Part shown: positions 18,649-27,952 of the stretch, one piece after another
Layout of the letters: every line of letters begins with the position of its first letter
Position numbering within the stretch: the first letter of the stretch is position 1
NCBI GenBank assembly: GCA_002170535.1
Contig: NHDW01000002.1
Coordinates: 121,473 to 158,170 of the forward strand
Reading direction: 5' to 3'
DNA length: 36,698 nt
Source of the DNA: Methylococcaceae bacterium TMED69
GTDB taxonomy: Bacteria; Pseudomonadota; Gammaproteobacteria; Ga0077536
Notes under the pieces: model-generated
What the model saw: the letters and a program-made list of their open reading frames with translations, nothing else
Database searches by the model: none
What the model was told of the DNA's origin: nothing
Made by a program: the position numbers and the translations under genes

Positions 18649-19131
18649 ATGGGTAAATTAATTGACAGATATAGAAAAACGGATGCAGATTTTAATATTG
18701 AATTTAATTTATATTTGCAGGAGTTAAAATCGCAAAACGACCAAGAAAAAAATGGTCTGCATGAAATTATTAATTCCTTAAAGCAAGAGCTTGATCAGCT
18801 AAATTTTAAAAAAAATAAAGAAATTCAAAAAATACTTGCTGACAAAAATGATGAGATAACGAATTTAAAGTTATCGATTATCGCGTTGAGAGAATTATTA
18901 GAGCGGGGAGCCTTTGACGCTCAGGATTCTATTCAAAAGACTACACAGTCCTATGAAAATGAAATAAGGCAATTAAAAAACTCTTGTGTTTCGCTCAGGG
19001 AAGAACTAGAAAATTCCGAATATGAGAAAGATCGTGACCTTCAAAAACTACTTTCCAGTTCATCGGGTGAAATAAGTCAACTGAGACAAACCATAAAACA
19101 CTTGAGAAATAAATTAGAAAACAACATTTAG
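18649..19131 (+). CDS. small coiled-coil protein composed of ~36-residue repeats, unknown function
   Basis: 160 aa Lys/Glu/Leu-rich helical protein; coding context between panB and cyclase on the same strand. Confidence 0.75.
   Translation: MGKLIDRYRKTDADFNIEFNLYLQELKSQNDQEKNGLHEIINSLKQELDQLNFKKNKEIQKILADKNDEITNLKLSIIALRELLERGAFDAQDSIQKTTQSYENEIRQLKNSCVSLREELENSEYEKDRDLQKLLSSSSGEISQLRQTIKHLRNKLENNI
18745..19128 (+). repeat. protein-level tandem repeat, period 36 aa (108 nt), 3.5 copies
   Basis: units start at residues 33, 69, 105, 141: EKNGLHEIINSLKQELDQL / EITNLKLSIIALRELLERG / EIRQLKNSCVSLREELENS / EISQLRQTIKHLRNKLENN. Confidence 0.75.
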
Positions 19132-19160
19132 ATTTGCAAATATTATTGACAGTTATTTAA

Positions 19161-21470
19161 ATGGCCAAAAAAAATGACACCATTAACGAGTTGAAGTTTA
19201 GGTTAAATCGAACAGAATTATTATTAGAAATCAACGGACAAGTCGCTGGTTTAAATGATCTTAGCCAAATTCTTAGGAAAGTTGTAAAGTTTTTAACTCA
19301 AGAGTTAAATGCAGATCGAGCGACTTTGTTTTTGAATGATGACGAAACAAATGAACTTTATTCACGAGTTGCTCAAGGAGATCTGGTTCGTGAAATCAGA
19401 ATTTTGAACACGGTGGGAATAGCGGGAGCAGTCTATCAATCTGAGGCTGGTGAAATTGTTCATGATGTATCTAAAGATACGCGATTTAATCGGGAAATTG
19501 ATCAACAAACAGGCTTCAAAACAAAAAATATGATTTGCTGTCCAGTTAAAAATTTTGCAGGCAAAACCATTGGTGTTATCGAGGTTCTGAATAAAAAAGT
19601 TGGTAGATTTACCAAAGATAACTTATTGTTTGTCGAAGCGGCCGCTAGCAGAGCAGCTAAATCCATACAAAACGCTCAAAATGCAGAGCTTTATGAGAAG
19701 AAACGTGCTAAAGAGATTGAGTTCATGAATATAGTCTCCGACGTTACTGCGGAAATCGATTTAAATAAATTGCTTAGAAAGGTGATGGAAGAAGCTGCCA
19801 GAATGTTAAATGCAGACAGAGCAACATTATTTTTAAATGACAGTAGGTCAGGCGAACTGTTCTCTAGGGCAGCTATGGGGGAAGGAATAGGTGAGATAAG
19901 GTTGCCGAATGATGCCGGGATAGCTGGTAGTGTTTTTACTTCAGGAAAAACAATAAATATACCGCACGCTTATGCAGACTTGCGGTTTAATCCAGAATTC
20001 GATAAAAAAACTGGTTATTTTACTAGATCGATCTTATGTGTGCCGATAAGAAATAAAAACTCCGAGGTGATAGGTTGTACTCAGGTTTTGAATAAGAGAG
20101 GTGATAAATTTACCAATGAAGATGAATCTCGACTAACAGCTTTTACCCAACAAATTGCCATTTCTCTTGAAAATGCAAAGCTGTTTGAGGACATTTCAAA
20201 ATCCAAGAAATATAACGAAAGCATGCTATCTAGCATGTCAAACGGTGTGATTACTGTTAACGAAGACGGAGTGATTGTGACTTGTAATAGAGCTGGGCTT
20301 AATATGCTGAATATTAAACAAAGTGACGTTGTCGCACGATCGGCGGACGATTTTTTTTCAGGCTCAAGAGAATGGATTTTTAAAAAGATACTATCTGTAA
20401 AAGAAACTCGAAATCCAGTCACTATTATGGATGTAGAAATAGTTGTTGATAGTAAAGAAAAAAAAGAGACTGAAGTAATCTCAGTTAACTTATCCATACT
20501 ACCGCTCATAAGTGAGGAGTTAACTAGCGGTATAATCAATAAAGTTGATGATTTTATGGGTACGCTTGTTATCTTTGAAGATATTTCCTCTGAAAAAAGA
20601 GTGAAAACCACCATGTCGCGTTACATGGACCCGGCGATTGCTGATCAGCTATTAGAAAAAGGATCGGAAATAATGGGAGGGCAGAACACCGAAGCCACAA
20701 TATTATTCTCCGATATACGAAGTTTCACCAATATCACCGAACAACTAGGCGCCCAAGGAACGGTTAAGCTACTGAATCAGTATTTTGAGATTATGGTGGA
20801 ATGTATAACCGAGCAAGGAGGTATCTTAGACAAATTTATAGGTGACGCTATAATGGCAGCGTTTGGTTTGCCGATAACCTATGATGATGACGAGGATCGA
20901 GGTTTAAAAGCAGCTATTAACATGATAAATCGACTTTGGGCCTGGAATAAAGAACGAGAGAAAGTGGGAATTCTTCCCCTGGATATGGGTTTAGGCTTAA
21001 ATACCGATAATGTAGTGGCTGGTAACATAGGGTCTGAAAAGCGAATGGATTACACAATGATAGGTGATGGAGTTAATTTGGCCGCGAGATTAGAAAGTGC
21101 TTGCAAGCAATACAATGCAAGAATTTTGATAAGTGATTATACTTTTAAAAAACTAAAGGGGACATATAGGGTAAGGTATATTGATGACGTAATTGTCAAA
21201 GGTAAGACAGAACCAGTGGGCATCCATGAAGTTCTTGATTATCATAATGAAAAAACGTTTCCAAATCTTTTGGAGGTAGTGAATTATTTTAACCAGGGCA
21301 GAGAAGATTATAAGCTAGGGAATTTTGATAAAGCTATTTTATCGTTTGAAAACTGTTTAAAGGCAAACGAGAACGATAAGCTCTCTCATACTTATATAAA
21401 TAGATGCAAACATCTAATAAAAGAAAATCATGCCGATTGGAACGGCATTTGGAAGATGGACAGTAAATAG
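19161..21470 (+). CDS. class III adenylate cyclase with tandem GAF, PAS-like and C-terminal TPR-like regions (CyaB1-like architecture)
   Basis: 769 aa; two GAF domains (RATLFLN...), PAS-like NGVITVNEDGVIVTCNRAGLNML, cyclase ATILFSDIRSFTNITE, LDKFIGDAIMAAFG, RMDYTMIGDGVNLAARLES, C-terminal NYFNQGREDYKLGNFDKAILSFENCLK. Confidence 0.93.
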   Translation: MAKKNDTINELKFRLNRTELLLEINGQVAGLNDLSQILRKVVKFLTQELNADRATLFLNDDETNELYSRVAQGDLVREIRILNTVGIAGAVYQSEAGEIVHDVSKDTRFNREIDQQTGFKTKNMICCPVKNFAGKTIGVIEVLNKKVGRFTKDNLLFVEAAASRAAKSIQNAQNAELYEKKRAKEIEFMNIVSDVTAEIDLNKLLRKVMEEAARMLNADRATLFLNDSRSGELFSRAAMGEGIGEIRLPNDAGIAGSVFTSGKTINIPHAYADLRFNPEFDKKTGYFTRSILCVPIRNKNSEVIGCTQVLNKRGDKFTNEDESRLTAFTQQIAISLENAKLFEDISKSKKYNESMLSSMSNGVITVNEDGVIVTCNRAGLNMLNIKQSDVVARSADDFFSGSREWIFKKILSVKETRNPVTIMDVEIVVDSKEKKETEVISVNLSILPLISEELTSGIINKVDDFMGTLVIFEDISSEKRVKTTMSRYMDPAIADQLLEKGSEIMGGQNTEATILFSDIRSFTNITEQLGAQGTVKLLNQYFEIMVECITEQGGILDKFIGDAIMAAFGLPITYDDDEDRGLKAAINMINRLWAWNKEREKVGILPLDMGLGLNTDNVVAGNIGSEKRMDYTMIGDGVNLAARLESACKQYNARILISDYTFKKLKGTYRVRYIDDVIVKGKTEPVGIHEVLDYHNEKTFPNLLEVVNYFNQGREDYKLGNFDKAILSFENCLKANENDKLSHTYINRCKHLIKENHADWNGIWKMDSK

Positions 21471-21526
21471 GCTTTGTGGACGATAAGAGGATTAAGATTT
21501 AAACAACCAAGTAAGGTTCTAATATT

Positions 21527-24500
21527 ATGAGTACTCAAGAAAATGAATTAAAAAATAAACTGGATATTAGTGAGGAAAAAAGCCCTTTACGTTTTGTAAC
21601 AGCAGCCTCCTTATTTGATGGCCATGATGCAGCGATAAATGTAATGAGGAGGATGATACAAGCAGAAGGAGCCGAGGTGATTCACTTGGGGCATAACCGT
21701 TCCGTTCGGGAAATAGTTGAAGCTGCTATTCAAGAGGATGCCGATGGTATTGCCATAAGCTCTTATCAAGGAGGCCATAACGAGTTTTTTAAGTATATGT
21801 ATGACATGTTAAATCAGTTAGGTGCTCAGCATGTAAAAATATTTGGCGGCGGGGGAGGCACGATTACTGAAGAAGAGATAGCTAGCTTGGAAGAGTATGG
21901 AATTGAAAAGATTTATCATCCTAACGACGGTATGCGAATGGGTCTTGATGGTATGATTAAAGACTTAATAGTGCGATGTGAAAAAAGTAGGAGACTTGGT
22001 GGTAAACATCAATCCGCGCAAAATAACCCCGACTTAGCCACTTCTAAAATGATATCTGCTATTGAAGATAATGATTTTTCGGAGGCTAAACTTAATGTTC
22101 TTCGTAAAGAATGGGAGTTGGCAAGTGACAATTGCATAGTGATTGGTATAACAGGCACGGGCGGCTCTGGAAAGAGTAGTGTTACAGATGAAATAATGTC
22201 TAGATTTAAAATGCACTTGCCAAAGATCAGAATTGGCGTACTAGCAGTTGATCCAACCAGGCGTAGAACAGGGGGAGCTTTGCTTGGAGATCGAATTAGA
22301 ATGAATAGTCTTAGAGATTCGACTACCTTTATGCGCTCGATGGCTACACGGCGACAAAATAAATCGACGAGTGCTATTCTTAATGATGCTATTGCTTATA
22401 TGAGGTCACTAGATTTCAATCTTATCATTGTGGAGACGGCTGGAATTGGTCAAAGCGATAGCGAGATAGTAGATTTAGTTGATCTCTCTGTTTATGTAAT
22501 GACATCTGAGTATGGTGCCAGCAGCCAGCTTGAAAAGATTGATATGTTAGATTTCGCCGACTTAATAATATTAAATAAATTTGATAGAAAAAGTTCAGCT
22601 GACGCACTCAGAGATATTAAAAAGCAATGGAAAAGAAATCATAACAAATTTAGTTTTAATGATGAGGATATTCCGGTCTATCCAACTATTGCGAGTCAAT
22701 TTAACGACGACGGGTTATCCCATGTGTTTACGAAATTGTGCGCTTTGATTCAACAGAAGAGTGATTTAAAAGATTCTGATTGGATACCAGCAGCTAATTT
22801 TACAGCTGTCATGCCAGATCCTTCTCAAATCATTCCCGCGTCTCGCTCTCGATACCTCGCTGAAATTTCGGAAAGTTCACGAATCATCGACAAGGATATT
22901 CAAACAAAAAGTAAAGCTGCATCCTTAGCCTTTTCTCTTTATAAATGTTTATCGTTGCTTGATGGTGAAAATGTCCCAGAATCGCTTAGCTTTTACGAAA
23001 AGGATAAGATAACGAAGAGCGGCGAAGATAATACATTAGTTTCCATGCGACAAAAATACAATGAAAAATTGAATGAGCTGGGTTCTTTTCGGCAAGACCT
23101 AAAAAATTGGGCCGAAAGAATCAAAGGGGTAACAGAGCCTGAATATGAATATCAAATTAGAGATAAAATTATAAAAGGCGAAAACTTTGTTAGGACTTTA
23201 AGTGGCTTAGGTATTCCAAAAATATCCCCACCAAAATTTGATGACTGGGGATTGACTCTCGCGTTTATAGCCAAAGAAAATCTTCCTGGATTTTATCCAT
23301 TTACTGGTGGAGTTTTTCCTTACAGAAGAAGCGGAGAGGACCCAATACGAATGTTTGCTGGGGAGGGGACGCCTGAGAGAACTAATGCCCGCTTTCACTA
23401 CTTAGCGGAAGGGCAAGAGGCTGTTCGACTTTCGACGGCTTTTGATTCAGTGACCCTTTACGGCGAGGATCCTCACCATCGTCCCGATATTTATGGCAAG
23501 GTTGGTAACTCCGGTGTTTCAGTTGCAAACTTAGATGATGCAAAAAAATTATACTCAGGTTTCGATCTTTGCGCCCCTTCTACCTCGGTGTCAATGACTA
23601 TCAATGGTCCGGCGCCGATAATACTCGCATTTTTCATGAACACCGCGATAGATCAGCAAGTTGAGTTATATTTAAAAAAATCTGGAAAGTGGAATGGCGC
23701 TAGAAAGAGTATTGAACAATATTTTAAATATAGAGATCAGCCGCAATATGGTGGAAAGCTCCCTAATGGAAACGAGGGTCTTGGGTTAGGTTTTCTAGGT
23801 TTGAGTAGCGACAAGATAATTGACAAATTAACATATGAGAAAATTAAGGTCGACGCACTTCGTAAAGTGCGTGGCACGGTTCAGGCGGACATTTTAAAAG
23901 AGGATCAAGCTCAAAATACTTGTATATTTTCAACTGAGTTTTCCTTACGGCTAATGGGCGACGTTCAGGAGTACTTTATCGAAAAAAGCGTTCGTAATTT
24001 TTATAGTGTTTCGATAAGTGGTTATCATATAGCTGAAGCAGGAGCTAATCCTATTAGTCAATTGGCATTTACGTTGTCGAACGGCTTTACGATTGTTGAA
24101 TATTATCTTGCCCGTGGAATGAAAATTGACGACTTTGCCCCAAACTTAAGTTTCTTCTTTTCTAATGGAATGGATCCAGAATATACAGTTATAGGACGAG
24201 TGGCTAGAAGGATCTGGGCCAGAGCGATGAAAGAGCGTTATGGCGCCTCTGAAAGGAGTCAAAAATTGAAGTATCATATTCAAACTTCGGGTAGGAGCCT
24301 TCATGCACAGGAGATCAGCTTTAACGATATTAGAACTACCTTGCAAGCGCTGTGTGCTCTTTTCGATAACTGTAATAGTCTGCATACTAATGCTTATGAC
24401 GAGGCAATTACAACTCCGACTGAAGAATCTGTACGTCGAGCTGTAGCCATTCAATTAATAATCAACAAGGAATTTGGATTAAATTTTTGTGAGAATCCAA

Positions 24501-24976
24501 TTCAAGGGGCATTTATTGTGGATGAGCTTACTGATTTAGTAGAGGAGGCCGTCCTAAAAGAATTCGAAAATATTTCAACGAGAGGCGGGGTCCTGGGAGC
24601 TATGGATACGATGTATCAGCGTTCGAAAATACAAGACGAGAGCATGCTTTATGAGACAAAAAAACACGATGGGTCTTTACCTTTAATTGGAGTAAACACC
24701 TTCTTAGCAAAAGATGATTTAGGAGGAGAAGAATCAATGGAAATCGAGCTAATAAGGTCAACAAGGGATGAAAAAGAAGATCAGATTTCAAATCTTTCAA
24801 ATTATCAAAATATTAATTCAACTGAGGCAGAAACCGCCTTGGCACAACTTAAACAGACAGCGATAAATAAAGGTAATTGTTTTGAAGAGTTGATGGAGAC
24901 CACGAAGTGCTCATCTTTAGGCCAGATATCCAACTCATTGTATGGAGTTGGCGGAGAATACCGTCGAAGTATGTAA
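21527..24976 (+). CDS. icmF: fused isobutyryl-CoA mutase (B12-binding domain + MeaB-like GTPase + mutase)
   Basis: 1149 aa; LFDGHDAAINVMRRM...GHNRSV, FGGGGGTI; G domain GITGTGGSGKSS and NKFD; mutase VSVSMTINGPAP, ILKEDQAQNTCIFSTEFSLRLMGD, SISGYHIAEAGANP, NSLHTNAYDEAITTPTEESVRRA. Confidence 0.94.
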   Translation: MSTQENELKNKLDISEEKSPLRFVTAASLFDGHDAAINVMRRMIQAEGAEVIHLGHNRSVREIVEAAIQEDADGIAISSYQGGHNEFFKYMYDMLNQLGAQHVKIFGGGGGTITEEEIASLEEYGIEKIYHPNDGMRMGLDGMIKDLIVRCEKSRRLGGKHQSAQNNPDLATSKMISAIEDNDFSEAKLNVLRKEWELASDNCIVIGITGTGGSGKSSVTDEIMSRFKMHLPKIRIGVLAVDPTRRRTGGALLGDRIRMNSLRDSTTFMRSMATRRQNKSTSAILNDAIAYMRSLDFNLIIVETAGIGQSDSEIVDLVDLSVYVMTSEYGASSQLEKIDMLDFADLIILNKFDRKSSADALRDIKKQWKRNHNKFSFNDEDIPVYPTIASQFNDDGLSHVFTKLCALIQQKSDLKDSDWIPAANFTAVMPDPSQIIPASRSRYLAEISESSRIIDKDIQTKSKAASLAFSLYKCLSLLDGENVPESLSFYEKDKITKSGEDNTLVSMRQKYNEKLNELGSFRQDLKNWAERIKGVTEPEYEYQIRDKIIKGENFVRTLSGLGIPKISPPKFDDWGLTLAFIAKENLPGFYPFTGGVFPYRRSGEDPIRMFAGEGTPERTNARFHYLAEGQEAVRLSTAFDSVTLYGEDPHHRPDIYGKVGNSGVSVANLDDAKKLYSGFDLCAPSTSVSMTINGPAPIILAFFMNTAIDQQVELYLKKSGKWNGARKSIEQYFKYRDQPQYGGKLPNGNEGLGLGFLGLSSDKIIDKLTYEKIKVDALRKVRGTVQADILKEDQAQNTCIFSTEFSLRLMGDVQEYFIEKSVRNFYSVSISGYHIAEAGANPISQLAFTLSNGFTIVEYYLARGMKIDDFAPNLSFFFSNGMDPEYTVIGRVARRIWARAMKERYGASERSQKLKYHIQTSGRSLHAQEISFNDIRTTLQALCALFDNCNSLHTNAYDEAITTPTEESVRRAVAIQLIINKEFGLNFCENPIQGAFIVDELTDLVEEAVLKEFENISTRGGVLGAMDTMYQRSKIQDESMLYETKKHDGSLPLIGVNTFLAKDDLGGEESMEIELIRSTRDEKEDQISNLSNYQNINSTEAETALAQLKQTAINKGNCFEELMETTKCSSLGQISNSLYGVGGEYRRSM

Positions 24977-24997
24977 TGCCAACACTGGAAAAATTTA

Positions 24998-25804
24998 ATG
25001 AAAAAGGTTGTTACTAGGCATCATGATAAAATAATAATTGGTAACCCTAGAATCGTGTCTATGGTGCCCAGTTTGACTGAATTACTCCATGACTTAGATT
25101 TATTGGCAAATATTGTCGGGTGCACCAAATTTTGTGTTCATCCACAAAAGTTATTGAGAGATATTCCAAAATTTGGTGGAACAAAATGTGTAGATTCGTC
25201 AGTTATTTTAGATCTAGAGCCCACGCACATCATAATGAATATCGATGAAAATAAAAAAGAGCTGTTTGAACAATTTAAAAACAAAAACGTAGAAGTAATC
25301 GTGACACACCCTCAAACACCTCTTGATAATTTAATTTTATTTGAAACTTTTGGAAAAATTTTTTCACGGATGGAATTAGCTAGAACCCTTTCAATAAAAT
25401 TTAAACAGAGCTTGCTGGCACTAAAAAAGGATTCAAGGTTTTACAAGCCAAAAGATGTGCTGTACTTGATCTGGAGAAAACCTTGGATGTCCGTAGCGCG
25501 AGATACATATATATCAAAAATGCTAGAGTTGATAAATTACAATACCGTTAATTTTCTTAGCAAAGAAAGATATCCAGTTATCAGTGAAGCTGAACTTCTA
25601 TCTTTTGGTTGTGATGCTATTTTGTTAAGTAGTGAACCTTACCCATTTAAAGAGAAACATGTTGCTGAAATTAAAACATTATGTAAAAGTTGTAATAACG
25701 TTTCTCTAATCGACGGAGAGAAAATCTCCTGGTATGGAAGTAGAGCAATTAAAGGTCTTGAGTATTTGCGCGAGATTGCTAGCAAGGAGTCTGTTTATGT
25801 GTGA
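24998..25804 (+). CDS. BtuF-like helical-backbone metal/cobalamin receptor family protein, no evident signal peptide
   Basis: 268 aa; RIVSMVPSLTELLHDLDLLANIVGCTKFC, VILDLEPTHII, WRKPWMSVARDTYISKMLELI, SEAELLSFGCDAILLSSEPYPF. Confidence 0.8.
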   Translation: MKKVVTRHHDKIIIGNPRIVSMVPSLTELLHDLDLLANIVGCTKFCVHPQKLLRDIPKFGGTKCVDSSVILDLEPTHIIMNIDENKKELFEQFKNKNVEVIVTHPQTPLDNLILFETFGKIFSRMELARTLSIKFKQSLLALKKDSRFYKPKDVLYLIWRKPWMSVARDTYISKMLELINYNTVNFLSKERYPVISEAELLSFGCDAILLSSEPYPFKEKHVAEIKTLCKSCNNVSLIDGEKISWYGSRAIKGLEYLREIASKESVYV

Positions 25805-25967
25805 GACTAAGAGTCCATGTATCGGACTTTGTCTATTGAGTGATGATAGGAAATTTTGCGTTGGCTGCTACAGAACAAGAGAGGAAATTGTGAAGTGGGT
25901 AAAATATTCAGATAAGGAGAGATCTAATATTATTGGCCGATTAGCAACCCGAAAAAAATCGCCATAA
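25797..25967 (+). CDS. DUF1289-family small Cys-rich protein (ATG 25797 preferred over track start 25734)
   Basis: MCETKSPCIGLCLLSDDRKFCVGCYRTREEIVKW; ATG overlaps upstream stop (ATGTGTGA). Confidence 0.8.
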   Translation: MCETKSPCIGLCLLSDDRKFCVGCYRTREEIVKWVKYSDKERSNIIGRLATRKKSP

Positions 25968-25991
25968 TAAAAAATTAAAAGGAGGTTAACA

Positions 25992-26783
25992 TTGGGATAT
26001 AAAACACTTGAATTAAAAATAATTGATAAGGTAGCAATAATAACCCTAAATCGTCCCGATGATGCCAATTCTTTGAACTTAGAAATGGCAAACGAACTAC
26101 TTGAAATATCAACTATGTGTGATTCGGCTCCTAATATAAGAGCTGTTGTTTTAACTGCCAATGGCAAGATGTTTTCTGGAGGAGGAGACCTGCCATCATT
26201 TCAGAAGCAAGGTGATAAGTTATCAGAATACCTTAGGCTTACTACGACTGGTTTACACATGGCAATTTCTAGATTTAAGCGAATGGACGCACCATTCATT
26301 GTAGCAGTAAATGGAACGGCGGCAGGAGCTGGCTTTTCAATTGCAATTAGCGGAGATCTGGTGTTTTCTTCTAATTCAGCACGGTTTACGGTTGCCTATA
26401 CAAAGATTGGCGTTTCGCCTGATGGCGGTAGCACATGGATGTTACCCCGAATTGTCGGAGAGAAAAAAGCAATGGAATTAATGTTACTTAATCCCGTGCT
26501 TAAAGCTGAAGAAGCTCTTCAACTTGGGTTAATTTCAAGAATTTATCCTCAGGCGGATTTACACGAAGAAGCCTTTAAGGTTGCATACCAGTTAGCCGCG
26601 GGACCTTCATTAGCATTTGGTGAAACGAAAAGGCTTCTTGCAGATAGTTCAGTGAACTCTATGGAGCATCAACTAGAGCTTGAGACTCGGGCGATAGCAG
26701 GATTAGCCCGTTACTCAAAAGATACCAAAGAGGGGATCGGGTCATTTATTGAGAAAAGAGCACCTGAGTTTAAAGGTGAATAA
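25992..26783 (+). CDS. enoyl-CoA hydratase/isomerase family protein (PaaG-like), TTG start
   Basis: 263 aa; AAAAGGAGG SD; GGGDLPSFQ, VAVNGTAAGAGFSIAISGDLVF, YTKIGVSPDGGSTWMLPRIVG. Confidence 0.9.
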   Translation: MGYKTLELKIIDKVAIITLNRPDDANSLNLEMANELLEISTMCDSAPNIRAVVLTANGKMFSGGGDLPSFQKQGDKLSEYLRLTTTGLHMAISRFKRMDAPFIVAVNGTAAGAGFSIAISGDLVFSSNSARFTVAYTKIGVSPDGGSTWMLPRIVGEKKAMELMLLNPVLKAEEALQLGLISRIYPQADLHEEAFKVAYQLAAGPSLAFGETKRLLADSSVNSMEHQLELETRAIAGLARYSKDTKEGIGSFIEKRAPEFKGE

Positions 26784-26797
26784 TAAAAGCATCGGAT

Positions 26798-27952
26798 TTA
26801 TTTAATTTGCATTAATCCGTCAACTAGTTTCTTTAACGCTATTGTATTAAAGGCAGGTAAAAAATGGTCTATGTATGGCATAGCCGTTTTTAGTGCGGCC
26901 GCTCTAACCTCAAACGTGGAGGCTCCATACATTGGGTTAATCCAAACTAGTGTCCTAACCAATCGCTTACATATTTGAAGCTCTCTTTCTAGTGGTGAGA
27001 TCTCAGAATCACTGTTTTTAAAATTATTACTTCCATATCCGTCGCTAACAATCATCAAAATCGTGTTTTTTTTCATTGACTCTCTGAGAACAGTGTTATT
27101 TACTTTTTTAATAGTTGCATAAATATCTGTTCCTCCAGACCAGTGCCTTACGGCATTGGAAATTTTTATCATTGAATCCTCAACATTGTTATTTTGCAAA
27201 AACTCTGTAATTTCATCAGTTTCAGTGCTGAATACAAATGTTCTAGAAGTCGGAATTTTTTTTTGGATTCCAAACATTAACTGCAGTAGAAAAGAATTAA
27301 ATACATCCATTGAACCACTAACGTCACAAAGGAGCACAAGTTTGGTTTTGAGAAGCTTTTTATTTTTTTTATAGATTTTGAAAAGATCTCCTCCAAAACA
27401 AATATTTGATCTTAATGAAGTCCTGATATCTATCCGTTTGCCTTTTAAGCTAATTCTTTCTCTGCGAGATTTCTGAAAAGCTAATTTTTTAGCAATCTTT
27501 GAAATGGTCTCATCGAGCGGGGGAGCAGAAGCATCCCACCGGCTGAGAAGATTCGCATTGTTTTTAGTATGGTCGTAACCTTCGGTTGCTGTTTCCGCAA
27601 GCAAGTCACGGTGTCCTTCGTTTTCTCGACCGGAGGGAAGGTCAGTTCGTAGTAATTCTGCGTTGGTTGTCAAAAGCCCCCCTTCTGTATCTTCGGCTTT
27701 AACCCCCCAATAGGTTTCGAATAAACGATTGAACTTAGCTTCATCTTCTCGAGATTTAGCAATTTGCATGCAAAGAGCAAGTCTTAACGTATTTCTTTGG
27801 ATCACGTCTAGGAAGGGCAAAGATCTAAAGATATCGATTTTCTCGGCTTGACTAACCTTTAATCCTTTATCACGGCATAATTCACATATGTTAAAGATAT
27901 GCTTGAATAGATTTTCTTGACCTTGTTTAATTTTGCTGGTTGTTTTAACCAT
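26798..27952 (-). CDS. VWA domain-containing CoxE-like protein
   Basis: 384 aa; MIDAS motif LLCDVSGSMDVF, RHWSGGTDIYATI, LVWINPMYG; follows MoxR ATPase with overlapping start/stop. Confidence 0.88.
   Translation of the reverse strand: MVKTTSKIKQGQENLFKHIFNICELCRDKGLKVSQAEKIDIFRSLPFLDVIQRNTLRLALCMQIAKSREDEAKFNRLFETYWGVKAEDTEGGLLTTNAELLRTDLPSGRENEGHRDLLAETATEGYDHTKNNANLLSRWDASAPPLDETISKIAKKLAFQKSRRERISLKGKRIDIRTSLRSNICFGGDLFKIYKKNKKLLKTKLVLLCDVSGSMDVFNSFLLQLMFGIQKKIPTSRTFVFSTETDEITEFLQNNNVEDSMIKISNAVRHWSGGTDIYATIKKVNNTVLRESMKKNTILMIVSDGYGSNNFKNSDSEISPLERELQICKRLVRTLVWINPMYGASTFEVRAAALKTAMPYIDHFLPAFNTIALKKLVDGLMQIK

Noticed and set aside
20081-20614. 177-aa minus-strand ORF opposite the cyclase
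   Set aside because: Fully antisense to a well-supported CDS; low-complexity Ser/Ile/Thr-rich composition and no recognisable motif
21471-21526. Possible cobalamin riboswitch upstream of icmF
   Set aside because: Only 56 bp of intergenic sequence, too short, and no B12-box recognised
24146-24454. 102-aa minus-strand ORF
   Set aside because: Antisense to the highly conserved IcmF mutase domain
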